From: CAVSPO01 sp963730005
GTDB taxonomy: Bacteria; Actinomycetota; Actinomycetes; Propionibacteriales; Propionibacteriaceae
Reading direction: 5' to 3'
Assembly (NCBI GenBank): GCA_963730005.1
Contig: CAVSPO010000017.1
Coordinates: 1-64,000, forward strand
Length of the DNA: 64,000 nt
Shown: positions 49,673 to 58,583 of the stretch, piece after piece
How positions within the stretch are numbered: the first letter of the stretch is position 1
How the letters are laid out: the number at the start of each line of letters is the position of its first letter
Program-made: the position numbers and the translations under genes
The notes under the pieces: model-generated
Database searches by the model: none
What the model was told of the DNA's origin: nothing
What the model saw: only the letters and a program-made list of their open reading frames with translations

Positions 49673-50422
49673 GTGTTCAACGAGTTCCACTACCAAGTCC
49701 GGGGCCGAGGACACGCACAAGACGGCACCCGCGGACAGGACAGGACCGCCTACCTGTCACGTCGCGGCGTCCAGGTGCTCTGCCTTGCGGACGGCGCTGG
49801 CTCGGCGACACACTCCGAGTTCGGCGCCCAGGCGGTGGTGGAAGAGGGCTGCGCGATACTCGCGGAGAAGTTCGCGGACTTGGTCACGAGCCATGATGCC
49901 GAGCAGTCACGTCGTGAGATTCTCGGACGTTTGCGTGGGCGGCTCGACCAGGTTGCGGCCAAGCTCGACTGCTCCTTGGCTGACCTTGCGTCGACTTTCC
50001 TCGCTGTCGCTGTGTCCGCCGATCGATTCATTGTCGTCCACATCGGGGACGGCGTCATCGGCTACATCAAGCATGGTGACGCGCGTGTCGTATCGGCACC
50101 GGACAACGACGAGTTCGCGAACCAGACGACGTTCGTCACCTCTCCCAACGCGCCATCCGCCACGCGGCTCTCACGAGGGAGCTTGGACGGGGTCACGGGC
50201 TTCATACAGATGAGCGATGGGGCGAGCGCGAGCCTCTACGACTACCGCGCCAAGACGCTGGCGCCCGCCTGCGCGAAGCTCATCGAATCTGTCGGAAGCG
50301 TACGGAATACCCAGGCGAGAAATCCCGAATACAGGAAGCGCCTGCGAAGGCTCGTCGACACGCGCCTGCGTCAGGCCACGAAGGACGACTGCTCGATTGG
50401 GATCCTCGCGCGGCGGGCCTGA
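49673..50422 (+). CDS. PP2C-family serine/threonine phosphatase
   Basis: An intact 249-residue protein starting at GTG 49673 right behind the vWA stop. PP2C motifs: DRTAYLS, CLADGAGSATHSEFGA (metal-binding Asp), FIVVHIGDGVIGYI, GFIQMSDGAS and a terminal TKDDCSIGILAR. These metal-dependent phosphatases remove phosphate from Ser/Thr. Together with the kinase and vWA genes it completes a TerY-P triad and would oppose the kinase. It is one of the few unbroken frames in this cassette, which argues that the cassette is under selection. Confidence 0.88.
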   Translation: MFNEFHYQVRGRGHAQDGTRGQDRTAYLSRRGVQVLCLADGAGSATHSEFGAQAVVEEGCAILAEKFADLVTSHDAEQSRREILGRLRGRLDQVAAKLDCSLADLASTFLAVAVSADRFIVVHIGDGVIGYIKHGDARVVSAPDNDEFANQTTFVTSPNAPSATRLSRGSLDGVTGFIQMSDGASASLYDYRAKTLAPACAKLIESVGSVRNTQARNPEYRKRLRRLVDTRLRQATKDDCSIGILARRA

Positions 50423-50425
50423 TCT

Positions 50426-51999
50426 TTGAACAAGCTTGACGGTACGCTGGGCGATAATGTCCGCGTGAGCGGTAGCCTTGGGACGAGACCCCCCTCAATT
50501 GTCCTTTGTGGAGCGGGAATCTCGGTTGCGCCTCCCGCTGCCGTACCGTCGTGGTGGGGCTTCAATCAAGCGGTACTTACCGAGTTGCGTCGGCGATTTC
50601 TCGGGGAGCATTCGGCTCCGAAGCGTGCGGCTCCTGCGCTCGCACGGCTCTCGCTAGACGACCTCGACGTCGCCGAGTTCTCCCAGTTAGTGTCGAATTG
50701 CCTTCGCCGGGGGCACATGGTTCGAGGTTCTCTCCGTGCTTGATGGAGCAACCCCCAACATCAACCACAAGACTCTGGCCTCTTGGGCACGCGAGGGCTC
50801 GCTGCAGGCCGTGGTCACCACGAACTTCGACACGCTCACAGAGCGAGCACTCAGTCCGTTGCCGTGCCATTCCGCGCTTACGACGCGTTGGTCGATGAAG
50901 TGCCGCACTCGTCCGAGTCGTCATTCAAGGTCGTGAAGTTGCATGGCTCGGCGCCCCGTAGAGCCACCCTTGTTGACTTGGCTGCGCAGAAACGAAGGGG
51001 GCTGCCTCCGCAGTGGCAGGACTGGTTGGAGTGGAACTTCGCCTCATCGAGAGTCATCGTCGCGGGCTTCTCCGGCGCTGACCTTGCTCTTGGCGACGAC
51101 TATCTTCGGCTGGAAAGGCGTCCTCATCCCGGACGCCCCACCTTTCGTGGCTAGTGAGGCCAGGGCAGAAGCCAGCCAGCGAAGCCGAAGCGGTCATGAG
51201 GCTGCTCGGTCGTCGTGGTGGGTTTGTCGAGGGGGTCCTACCCGATGCTTGGCCCTCCCTTGGTGCACCCGACGTCGCACGATCCACTAACGACGTACGT
51301 GTCGATGATGCGGAGCCGGACGTGTCTGCTGCCATCGCGGCGTGGCTCAGCCATCCCATGGTTGACGCCGACACCTGTGGGTTGGCCATGACGCGACTGT
51401 TGGATGCGGCGGGGAATAAATCCGCGGCACAGTCCCTGCGCACATCCATTCTCACGCGCGTACGTCGCAGTCGCCTTCGTGTGGGTCTCAACGTGACGGG
51501 CGTCACCCGGGCCGCCCTTCAAATTGGTCAGTTGGCGGGCGACGAACCATTCGCGCGAGCGGAAAAGGCGGTCTACTGTCTCGGACTGGCCGCAAGGGCA
51601 TTTGATGCCGTATTGCTGCACCTACCCAACGAAGCACGCGAGTTGGAGAGCCTGCGACTCGAATTGGCCCACAACAAGGCGACCATCCTGTCTAACATCG
51701 CTCGCTTCGAGATCTTGCGCGGGAGGCTTGGCGAGGCATCGAACGCCCTCCAGGAGGCCGCCCAGCACTCACAGGCGCTCAACGGCGTTCGACGATTGGA
51801 TCACAACTCATCGGAGATGGAACTCGCCGGTGCCATTGCCTACTTTTCCCACGACCAGAACCACGCCCGACTGTTGTGGGAAGATGCCCATGCGTTGGCT
51901 CTTCGTACGGGCAATGGCTATCGCGCCGAGTCCATCCGCGCGAACCTGGATCTGATGGATCGTGGCGCCGCCCTCCGCCTCCCCACCACTGCTGACTAA
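50426..51999 (+). CDS. SIR2 NADase-like protein with C-terminal helical repeats, frameshifted
   Basis: About 524 codons. TTG 50426 is the first possible start, 3 bases after the phosphatase stop; GTG 50465 would also fit. The SIR2 Rossmann motif IVLCGAGISVAPPAAVPSW opens the domain, followed by SLQAVVTTNFDTLTERALS, FKVVKLHGSA and VIVAGFSGADLALGDDYL. After shifts near 50735, 50870 and 51150 the C-terminal 280 residues are alpha-helical and TPR-like (NKATILSNIARFEILRGRLG, ALQEAAQHSQAL). SIR2-domain proteins with helical repeats act as NAD-depleting effectors in several phage-defence systems. Placement as last gene of the kinase cassette suggests an effector whose activity the signalling genes control; this is inference. 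Confidence 0.8.
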
Positions 52000-52338
52000 C
52001 GAACAAGCCTTGGCGCGAGCGTGGCCCAGCTCACGAGAAGGGACAACAGACCGTTCGAGGCGTGTTCATCGACCGCAGGGCGAAGTGGCGCCCACTCCCC
52101 AAATACCGCTACGGATGCCGGTCAAGTAGTCCCCCCTCTCGCTGACCTCTGGGCCGCAGGGCCGGACGGTGCACCGGCCAAGGCGACCGAGTGAGCGCGA
52201 GTTGGAGGCAGCTGGACGAGTGCTGATCGGCGATCAGGCATCAGCAGCCCTCGGTCATGGCCGATCGTGTGGTCGTGATCGTCCGGGCTCTCCGGGCGTG
52301 TCCGTCCCGATCGGGAGTTGACACCATCCCTTGCCGCG
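52000..52338. other. Intergenic stretch after the SIR2 gene
   Basis: About 340 bases between two convergent genes. No gene, clear hairpin terminator or repeat is supported here. Confidence 0.5.
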
Positions 52339-52719
52339 TCACCCAGATGCGTTCAAGTCGTCTTCGTAGACTTGGGCGGCCCATAGGATTTCGTCTTCGG
52401 TCACGAAATCATCCTCAGGCAGGAGGTACGGACGAATGTATTCGGTCCCCTTGCGACACAGAACGTCATCGTGCCAGTCGTAGTTGAAGGTCGGATCGTA
52501 CAAGCAAACCCAATGTCTCGCTGCTGTAACGAGATCCAGTTGCCGCGGCACCTCCCGATCGCTGGGCTCATCGATTTCTACAGGCTCCAGAGTGGGCGGC
52601 TCATTCGCCGCCAAGTCCATCGCCTCGGGCGAGGGCCCACATCCCGTCACTCCGAGACCCAAACATGTCACCATCATTGCCAGCGAGGCCCGAGAGAGCA
52701 GCCCCAAGTTCCTCCACAT
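52339..52719 (-). CDS. Small lipoprotein
   Basis: 126 residues from ATG 52719. The N-terminus is a lipoprotein signal: SRASLAMMVTCLGLGVTGC with the lipidated Cys at residue 27. The mature part is acidic (PPTLEPVEIDEPSDREVPRQ) with two further cysteines (WVCLYDPTFN, VLCRKGTEYI) that could form a disulfide. No family recognised. It lies downstream of the Tad operon on the same strand, separated by about 230 bases, so membership of that operon is uncertain. Confidence 0.65.
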   Translation of the reverse strand: MWRNLGLLSRASLAMMVTCLGLGVTGCGPSPEAMDLAANEPPTLEPVEIDEPSDREVPRQLDLVTAARHWVCLYDPTFNYDWHDDVLCRKGTEYIRPYLLPEDDFVTEDEILWAAQVYEDDLNASG

Positions 52720-52949
52720 GACGGCCACGTTAGTAACGGAGTTGATCCAATAGGCCGTCTTTGACAAGTCTGGCTGCCGGTTCGAACTACCACGCGCGCT
52801 ACGGTTGCGCAAAGCACGAGACCTGAGGGCCCACCGCCCATCTGCGCGGTCCGTACCGCTGTAACCGTCTTTGGGCCGGAGTCGTGATCGAGTGGCCAGC
52901 CAACGAAATGTGCAGGGGCTCGGACGAGTTTGCCACTGATGGTTCACGG

Positions 52950-55900
52950 TCATGAGGCCGCCCGTACGGCGCGTTTCCAGTCCAGCTTCGCCAGGACCTG
53001 CTCGATGCGAGCTCCGACTTCGGCTGGTATGCCGTCTTCGTCGGGTTGGTTGCACATTTCCTGATACATCCGCAGGGCAATTTCGGGGTGGCCTTCGGCC
53101 ATCGTGATGACCAGGAGGTCGGCCTGGAGGTTGTAGTCGTCGGGCACGGCCAGTAGCGCGGCTTCGGTGACTTGCCGCGCCTTGCGGAGTTGATGGGTCT
53201 GGAGGTGGTGGGTGGCGACGGTGTGGGCGACGTCGGCGATCGCGGCGGCCATGTGGTGTTGCTCGCCGGTGTCGACGAGCCATGCCCAGCCGTTGGGCCG
53301 CAGCTGGTCGAATGGGCGTCCCCGCACCAACCGCAGGGCTGTGATGAGGTCCTCGATCCCGTCGACGCCTCGGGTTTGGCCTCGCAGTCGTAGCCGTTTG
53401 AACAGGTCGATATCGATCAGCAGGTCTTCGACCTGGTAGACGCCCACCCCGCGGACTTGCCCGGCCGAAGACTCGGGGGCCGATGGCAGGTGCGGCTGCC
53501 CGGTGGCCGGGTTCGTTCCCAGCCAGCCGCGCACGATATTCACCGCGCTTCGGGCGGTGCTGGTCGATCCGAACCCGAACGCCGTCACGACGTCGTCGGT
53601 TGTGGCGCCATGCTGACGCAGAGCGATGAAGGACAACACCTCGATGTAGTAGGGCTTGCGTTTGGCGATCGGTTTGCCGTGTGCTTTGACGGCGACTGGC
53701 CCCAGCAGCGCCAGCCTGGGCCGTGCACAATTGTCGGACCACCAATCGGCGACGTCGCCGTCCAGTGTGGGGTCGGCCAGTTCCGCGGCAGTTCGCACGC
53801 TGATCGGAACCTTGGGCGCCAGCAGTTCGAGATCTTCTTCGAGCACACTGTCGGGCAGCGGCAGGTCGTCGGGGATTAGCGAGGACGCTTCCTCCGGCAG
53901 ATCGGTGTCCGGGACTGCCCTGGATACGGTCAGCTCGGGTCGCAGCGCGCCGGCCCGGTCGGCCAGGGCTTGCCAGCCGTCGTGTGCGGTGGTGTCGACC
54001 GGCATGGGCACGTCCTGGGTGTCGTCGCTGGTCGCCAGCAGTGTGGCGCAGCCGCGGGCCTCGTCGCTGGTCAGGCCGACTGCCACCAGGTTCAAACCGA
54101 GGCTTTCGACGATGGTGCGGCCCTGGGGCGTCAGGTGGATCTGCGTCGCCCGTGTCTCGGCAGGGCCGCTGATGACGATCGCGGCGCCGGTTTGGCCTGG
54201 GTGTTGTGCTGTCCAGTCGATCAGCTGGTCCAGGTCGGGGTCGGGGTGTTCGGTGTGGATGATCAGGGCGTGTGCGCCCCATGCTTCGTCGCCGAGTCCT
54301 CCGGCGCGTGCGGTGGGGGTGTCTGCTTCGACCAGTTCGGCCAGCCTGGCCGTGAACTCGGCGTTGGCCCGTGCGGCACGGGCGGCGTCCTGGATGGTGG
54401 TGGCGGTGGTGAGCCGGTCGACGTCGATCGAGGCCAGGTCGTCTTCGAGCCCGGATGTGGTCACTTTGGCGGCTCGCGACCATGGGTTGACCGCGAGTTC
54501 TGTGACCAGGTAGCGGAGGAAGTCTTCGGTGTAGACGGGGTCGCCGGTGACGTGGATGGTGGCGAGCTGTTCGAGGTTCAGCAGCCAGGTGTGGCCGTCG
54601 TCGGCGGTGCCGCAGGTGACCAGCAGCGGGTAGGGGGCGGGCTGGTACTCCGGCAGGTAGCCGACCGCCGCCAGGTCAGTGTTCGCAGGCAGCCGCCAGA
54701 CCTGAGCGTTCGCGTCCACTTGCTGCCATGGACCGGTCAGGTCGGTGACCGGTTCGGCCATGTGCAGGGTGAGCCCGTCGCCTCCCACCTCGACAGCGAC
54801 CAGTTTCGGCATCGGACGGCCCGCGGAGGTTTGGGCCTCGGCGAGCCGGCACAGCGCCTCATCCATGCGTTCGACGGTGGGCAACGCGCGGGTGCCGACG
54901 GCGGTGATGGTCTTCTCGACCGGAGCGATCACCGGGGGTGGTGTGGCGATGGCCCGCCCTGGGCGGCGTTCCCGCTGCTGTTGGCGGCGGCGGGAACGCA
55001 ACACCAGCAGCGCGGACGCTGACAGCACGATGCTGCTGGCGACTCCGCTCAGTAGCCAGGGCGCGGACAGCATTTGGGATTCGTCTTGATCGTCTCGAGT
55101 CGGGGCTGCTGGTGCTGGCTCCACGGTCCGGGTGTCGTGGTCGCCTCCTGGGGCAAGCCCGCCGCGGGAAGGGTTACCGGCCGTGCCATCACCTGGCGGC
55201 GTACTCGCAGGCTCAGGCTCGCAAGGATCGATGGTCGGCGAGGGCGCCGGAACAGGCCGACCAGCAGGCGCCTGCTCTTGAACGGTCTGTGTGGCCGGGT
55301 CGGGCGCGGGGATCTTGAGCCGGCGCATGCTCCGGCGGTACGTCGCCGGCGGCGGCTGGTGGCGGCTGGTGGGGATGTTGAGGGTCCAGCCGATGTCGAT
55401 GATGTCGGGGTCGGTGAGTTGTTGGCCGGCGGGTTGTGCCAGGTGCTGTGTGGCTTCATAGATTTCGGGCCAGCGGTCGCCATCACCCAAGTAGGTTTCG
55501 GCGACCCCGGTGAGGGTGTCGCCTGGTTCCACTACGTGTTCCAGCACCGCCGTCGAGCCGGGGCGTGGCTGGCCTCCGGTCGCCTGGGTACCTGCCCGCG
55601 CCGGCACGTGTTGGTTGACGCCGTTTGCTGGCGCCAGAACTTGCGCGGTGACCGGGGGCGGGGTGGCGTTTCCGGACGCCAGTGCGGGGGTGGCGAGGGT
55701 GGCGCCTGGTGTGGTGACGAACAGTAGGGCGGCGGTGGCGACCAGGCGGCGGGCGGTGTCCTGTGGCATCCGCAGGCCGGGCATGGCAGGGACGCGGACG
55801 CCGCGGACCGCCGCAATCAGTTCGGCGACGATGCTGAACGCCAGGAACGCCCACACCAGCCAGCCACCCAGGATGATGGCGTTCAGGGCCAGGGTGCCGT

Positions 55901-56057
55901 CGTCCGGGGTGGTGAACCAGTCGAGGAAGTTGTCCAGGGTGGGGAGCTGGGTGGGGATCGGGTTGCCGCCGACCGCGACGAGCACGATCGGCATCCCGGC
56001 CAGGATCGCCACGATGGCCAGGCTGGCCGCCAGGCCGACCAGGCGGCGTCGGATCAT
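52950..56057 (-). CDS. LysM-domain membrane protein with C-terminal BTAD regulator domain
   Basis: An intact protein of about 1035 residues; ATG 56057 follows AAGGAG. Two N-terminal membrane helices (LVGLAASLAIVAILAGMPIV; LNAIILGGWLVWAFLAFSIV), another near residue 110, then a LysM domain (VVEPGDTLTGVAETYLGDGD and WTLNIPTS), a Pro/Thr-rich linker, another membrane helix (WLLSGVASSIVLSASALLVL), a large cytoplasmic domain and a C-terminal SARP/BTAD-like part (LLGPVAVKAHGKPIAKRKPY; GVGVYQVEDLLIDIDLFKRL; TEAALLAVPDDYNLQADLLV). LysM would contact peptidoglycan outside while BTAD lies inside. Proteins of this composite type accompany actinobacterial Tad loci. It may couple wall state to pilus control. 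Confidence 0.8.
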   Translation of the reverse strand: MIRRRLVGLAASLAIVAILAGMPIVLVAVGGNPIPTQLPTLDNFLDWFTTPDDGTLALNAIILGGWLVWAFLAFSIVAELIAAVRGVRVPAMPGLRMPQDTARRLVATAALLFVTTPGATLATPALASGNATPPPVTAQVLAPANGVNQHVPARAGTQATGGQPRPGSTAVLEHVVEPGDTLTGVAETYLGDGDRWPEIYEATQHLAQPAGQQLTDPDIIDIGWTLNIPTSRHQPPPATYRRSMRRLKIPAPDPATQTVQEQAPAGRPVPAPSPTIDPCEPEPASTPPGDGTAGNPSRGGLAPGGDHDTRTVEPAPAAPTRDDQDESQMLSAPWLLSGVASSIVLSASALLVLRSRRRQQQRERRPGRAIATPPPVIAPVEKTITAVGTRALPTVERMDEALCRLAEAQTSAGRPMPKLVAVEVGGDGLTLHMAEPVTDLTGPWQQVDANAQVWRLPANTDLAAVGYLPEYQPAPYPLLVTCGTADDGHTWLLNLEQLATIHVTGDPVYTEDFLRYLVTELAVNPWSRAAKVTTSGLEDDLASIDVDRLTTATTIQDAARAARANAEFTARLAELVEADTPTARAGGLGDEAWGAHALIIHTEHPDPDLDQLIDWTAQHPGQTGAAIVISGPAETRATQIHLTPQGRTIVESLGLNLVAVGLTSDEARGCATLLATSDDTQDVPMPVDTTAHDGWQALADRAGALRPELTVSRAVPDTDLPEEASSLIPDDLPLPDSVLEEDLELLAPKVPISVRTAAELADPTLDGDVADWWSDNCARPRLALLGPVAVKAHGKPIAKRKPYYIEVLSFIALRQHGATTDDVVTAFGFGSTSTARSAVNIVRGWLGTNPATGQPHLPSAPESSAGQVRGVGVYQVEDLLIDIDLFKRLRLRGQTRGVDGIEDLITALRLVRGRPFDQLRPNGWAWLVDTGEQHHMAAAIADVAHTVATHHLQTHQLRKARQVTEAALLAVPDDYNLQADLLVITMAEGHPEIALRMYQEMCNQPDEDGIPAEVGARIEQVLAKLDWKRAVRAAS

Positions 56058-56499
56058 CGTTCTACTCCTTCGAGGACGCGTAGCGTGTCCGCGGACGCGG
56101 ACCCGCTGACCGGCAGGCTGTTGACCCCGATGACCGACAAGAACGCGCATTGGTAGGTGTCGACCACGTTGACGGTGACGGTGCCGGCGTTGACGGTGAC
56201 GCTGCCGGTTACCCCGGCCTGGGTCAGGTAGGCGTTGGCTGCGGCTGCGGCCTGCTGGGGGTCGGTTTGGGCCTGACCGTCGCGGACGAGCTGGTCGAGG
56301 TTGACCTGCTGACCGCCGGCGCGGGCGGCCTCGAACGCCACGGACTGCGGGCTTTCTGCTCGGCGACGGCCTGGCCGGAGAAGTCGACGGCGATCCCGAC
56401 GATGATGATCATGCAGAACGCGATCAGCACCGCCCACATGGTGACCGCGCCGCGCTCCCCACCGGCGTCCTGAAGTCTGGGTCGTGGTCGACGGGTCAT
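56054..56499 (-). CDS. TadE/TadG-like pseudopilin, one frameshift
   Basis: About 148 residues from ATG 56499. A charged start (TRRPRPRLQDAGGERGAVT) with a GE-type cleavage region leads to a hydrophobic helix (MWAVLIAFCMIIIVGIAVDF). After a shift near 56350 the exported part follows (AAAAANAYLTQAGVTGSVTV; TYQCAFLSVIGVNSLPVSGS), ending at 56054. This is the TadE/G (TadG-like) layout. Its stop overlaps the LysM gene start by 4 bases. Likely processed by the prepilin peptidase. Confidence 0.65.
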
Positions 56500-56500
56500 T

Positions 56501-56929
56501 TCAGCGTCCTCGGTAGGTGTCAAGGGGCGATTGCATGGTGGCCTCGATCGTGACTTGGCCTGGCATGGCAGGGATGGGGGTCAGATCGGCCAGCCAGACC
56601 TGGCAGATCACGGTGGCCGACACGGTGGCCGGGGTGCCGACCGGAACCGCGAAACCGGCGGTGTCCACGCTCACGTGGGTGGACGCACACCTCAGGCCTT
56701 GGTTGTCCAGGGCCTGCTGGCCGCTCGCGGTGGCGCGGGTTTGGGCTTCGGCCGGGGTGCGGGCGATGGAGGCGGCGCGGGCGGCCTCGGCGGCTGCGGC
56801 GTCCACGCTTTGGTGGGCCATCTGGACCCGGCCGGCAGCGATGATCAACGCGATGAACATCATGATCGCCGGCACGATGATCACGGTCTCGACCACTGCC
56901 GAGCCGCGCTCTGGATGGAACCGGTTCAT
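56501..56929 (-). CDS. TadE-like pseudopilin
   Basis: 142 residues from ATG 56929. The N-terminus NRFHPERGSAVVETVIIVPA has the TadE pattern: short basic leader, ERG, then a hydrophobic helix with Glu at position +5 (VVETVIIVPAIMMFIALIIA). The outer part contains one Cys pair (RCASTHVS, VICQVWL). TadE-like proteins are minor pilins needed for Flp pilus assembly. It overlaps the next upstream gene by 4 bases. Confidence 0.75.
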   Translation of the reverse strand: MNRFHPERGSAVVETVIIVPAIMMFIALIIAAGRVQMAHQSVDAAAAEAARAASIARTPAEAQTRATASGQQALDNQGLRCASTHVSVDTAGFAVPVGTPATVSATVICQVWLADLTPIPAMPGQVTIEATMQSPLDTYRGR

Positions 56930-57342
56930 GATGGTTGCTCCCACGGCAGCGAGGCAGACCGGGTCACGGTGAACACCATCCCGGGCAGCACCGACAACGT
57001 CTCACCAGTGACCGTCATGCTGGGCCCGCCAGCCCCCACACTGCCGGTCACGTCATAGTTGGACAGCGAACCGTGGGACTGGTCCAACGCCGACCAGGCG
57101 GCCGCAGTGCCCGCAGCGAGGCCACCGCCGCCGTGGGCTGCGGCCACCCGTGCGCCGTCCTGCGCGGCCGCCCCCGCGACAGTCGCCGCGTAGTAGTACA
57201 GGGCGGCCTGCAGGCCGAGGAAGACGATCCCGAACAGCACCGGCAGCAGCATCACCAGTTGAATCGTCACCGCGCCACGCTCGGACGCCCCCCACCGCCG
57301 GATGCGGGTAGGGGGACGTCCAAGACCGGGTTCGTTGCGCAT
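56926..57342 (-). CDS. TadE-like pseudopilin
   Basis: 138 residues from ATG 57342. After a basic leader (RPPTRIRRWGASERGAVTIQ) comes a hydrophobic helix (LVMLLPVLFGIVFLGLQAAL) and a Gly/Ala-rich outer domain (AAQDGARVAAAHGGGGLAAG). The ASERG segment fits a prepilin cleavage site. It is one of three consecutive TadE/G-like genes and starts 5 bases after the pilin stop. Confidence 0.72.
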   Translation of the reverse strand: MRNEPGLGRPPTRIRRWGASERGAVTIQLVMLLPVLFGIVFLGLQAALYYYAATVAGAAAQDGARVAAAHGGGGLAAGTAAAWSALDQSHGSLSNYDVTGSVGAGGPSMTVTGETLSVLPGMVFTVTRSASLPWEQPS

Positions 57343-57347
57343 CAGGG

Positions 57348-57560
57348 TCAGGCGATCTTGCCGACCTGGGTGTTGATGAAGGCGGTGATCGCTGCCACCA
57401 CAATCCCGACCAGCGCGATCATGGCGACCACCCACAGGATCTGTTCGACAGTGATGCTGCCACGCTCGGAATCGCCGCGGACCAGTCTGCGAGTGGCCTG
57501 CTGCTGCAGTGCCCGCAGCCGGCTGGTGGCCTTAACCATCAGGGAATCGAGGGAGCTCAT
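57348..57560 (-). CDS. Flp-type pilin
   Basis: 70 residues. A long basic leader (KATSRLRALQQQATRRLVRG) ends in DSERGSITVEQ, with cleavage expected after a Gly and Glu five residues later, followed by a single hydrophobic helix (ILWVVAMIALVGIVVAAITA). Size and layout are those of Flp/Tad major pilins in Actinobacteria. It lies between the TadC gene and three minor pilin genes. Confidence 0.75.
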   Translation of the reverse strand: MSSLDSLMVKATSRLRALQQQATRRLVRGDSERGSITVEQILWVVAMIALVGIVVAAITAFINTQVGKIA

Positions 57561-57659
57561 CAGGGGTGTCCTTTCAACTAAGGGGGATTCGTTACTTACA
57601 ACAAGCCGGAAAGCAGGGGTTTCCTGCTCACCAGCAGCGGGTTGGATTCTTGTGACGGG

Positions 57660-58583
57660 TCAGCCGGCTCCGATCATTCGCAGCAGGGCCGGGACGATGA
57701 GGATGACCAGGAAGACCACCCCGAGCAGGCTCATCGGGATCGTCATCTTCTCCCCCACGGCGTTCGCGGCCGCGAGTTCGTCGTTGAGCATCGCGGTACG
57801 CATCGACGATGAGCGGGCCCGCAGCTGGCCGTAGACTTGGGAGCCCTCCTCACCGCTGAGCCGCATGATGTCTGCGACATCACCCAACTCCGGCAGACCG
57901 AGCTCGGCCGACAGGCGCTTCAGGGCGTCCCAGGGTGGTTCGCCGGTCCAGGCGGACAGGGCCAGTTCCTCACGGAGCCGGCGGAACACCCACGAATCCC
58001 CGACCGCGGAGGCAACCTCCATCGCCTGGCGGGGTCCGGAGCCGGAGTTGCGTTCCAGCGCGACCAGGTCGGTCCACGCCCCCAGGGCCCGGTCGAACTC
58101 GATCCGGGCCTTCTTCGCGTCGTCGCGGACGTTGTAGTCGGGCAGGAAGAACATGCCCACGCCCATCGCCACGGTGGCGCCGACCGGCAACACGATCGGC
58201 ATCCGCCAACCCAACACCGCGAACAGCGACGTCAACAACGGTGGGATCAACAACCCGACCAGGGCGTAGAGCAGCTTGTCGCCGTAGAACCGGTGCAGCG
58301 GGATCCGCATCAACGCCAACTCCTGCCGCGGCGGTGTCCCCCACACATTGCGGGGCAGCAACCGCATCCCCCACCTGCCCAACCGATCCGCCAACGTCGC
58401 ATCATCAGCGGGATCGGCCTCAGCGTTGGCGCGTGCCAGAGCAGCGTCAGCGTCGGGTGATAGTCGGGCCAAGACGTCGCCGGGGTGGGCGTGGACGGGG
58501 GCGAGCCGCCAGACCAGACCGGCCAGGCCGGCCCCGGCGAGGACACCCCCGAGGATGGCCAGCTGCAAACCAGTGGTGATCAT
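57660..58583 (-). CDS. tadC: TadC-like inner-membrane pilus assembly protein
   Basis: 307 residues from ATG 58583. Type II secretion F-domain protein with N-terminal helix (LAILGGVLAGAGLAGLVWRL), paired helices around residue 120 (LLYALVGLLIPPLLTSLFAV), cytoplasmic F-domain (ALGAWTDLVALERNSGSGPR then QAMEVASAVGDSWVFRRLRE) and C-terminal helix (SLLGVVFLVILIVPALLRM). Acts with TadB as the platform that the CpaF ATPase drives. Overlaps the TadB stop by 4 bases. Intact. Confidence 0.82.
   Translation of the reverse strand: MITTGLQLAILGGVLAGAGLAGLVWRLAPVHAHPGDVLARLSPDADAALARANAEADPADDATLADRLGRWGMRLLPRNVWGTPPRQELALMRIPLHRFYGDKLLYALVGLLIPPLLTSLFAVLGWRMPIVLPVGATVAMGVGMFFLPDYNVRDDAKKARIEFDRALGAWTDLVALERNSGSGPRQAMEVASAVGDSWVFRRLREELALSAWTGEPPWDALKRLSAELGLPELGDVADIMRLSGEEGSQVYGQLRARSSSMRTAMLNDELAAANAVGEKMTIPMSLLGVVFLVILIVPALLRMIGAG

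Noticed and set aside
52720..54483. A 700-codon minus-strand frame running from inside the LysM-BTAD gene to the lipoprotein
   Set aside because: Its first 580 codons are an alternative frame of the LysM-BTAD gene rich in Arg and Pro; only the last 126 codons form a credible gene.
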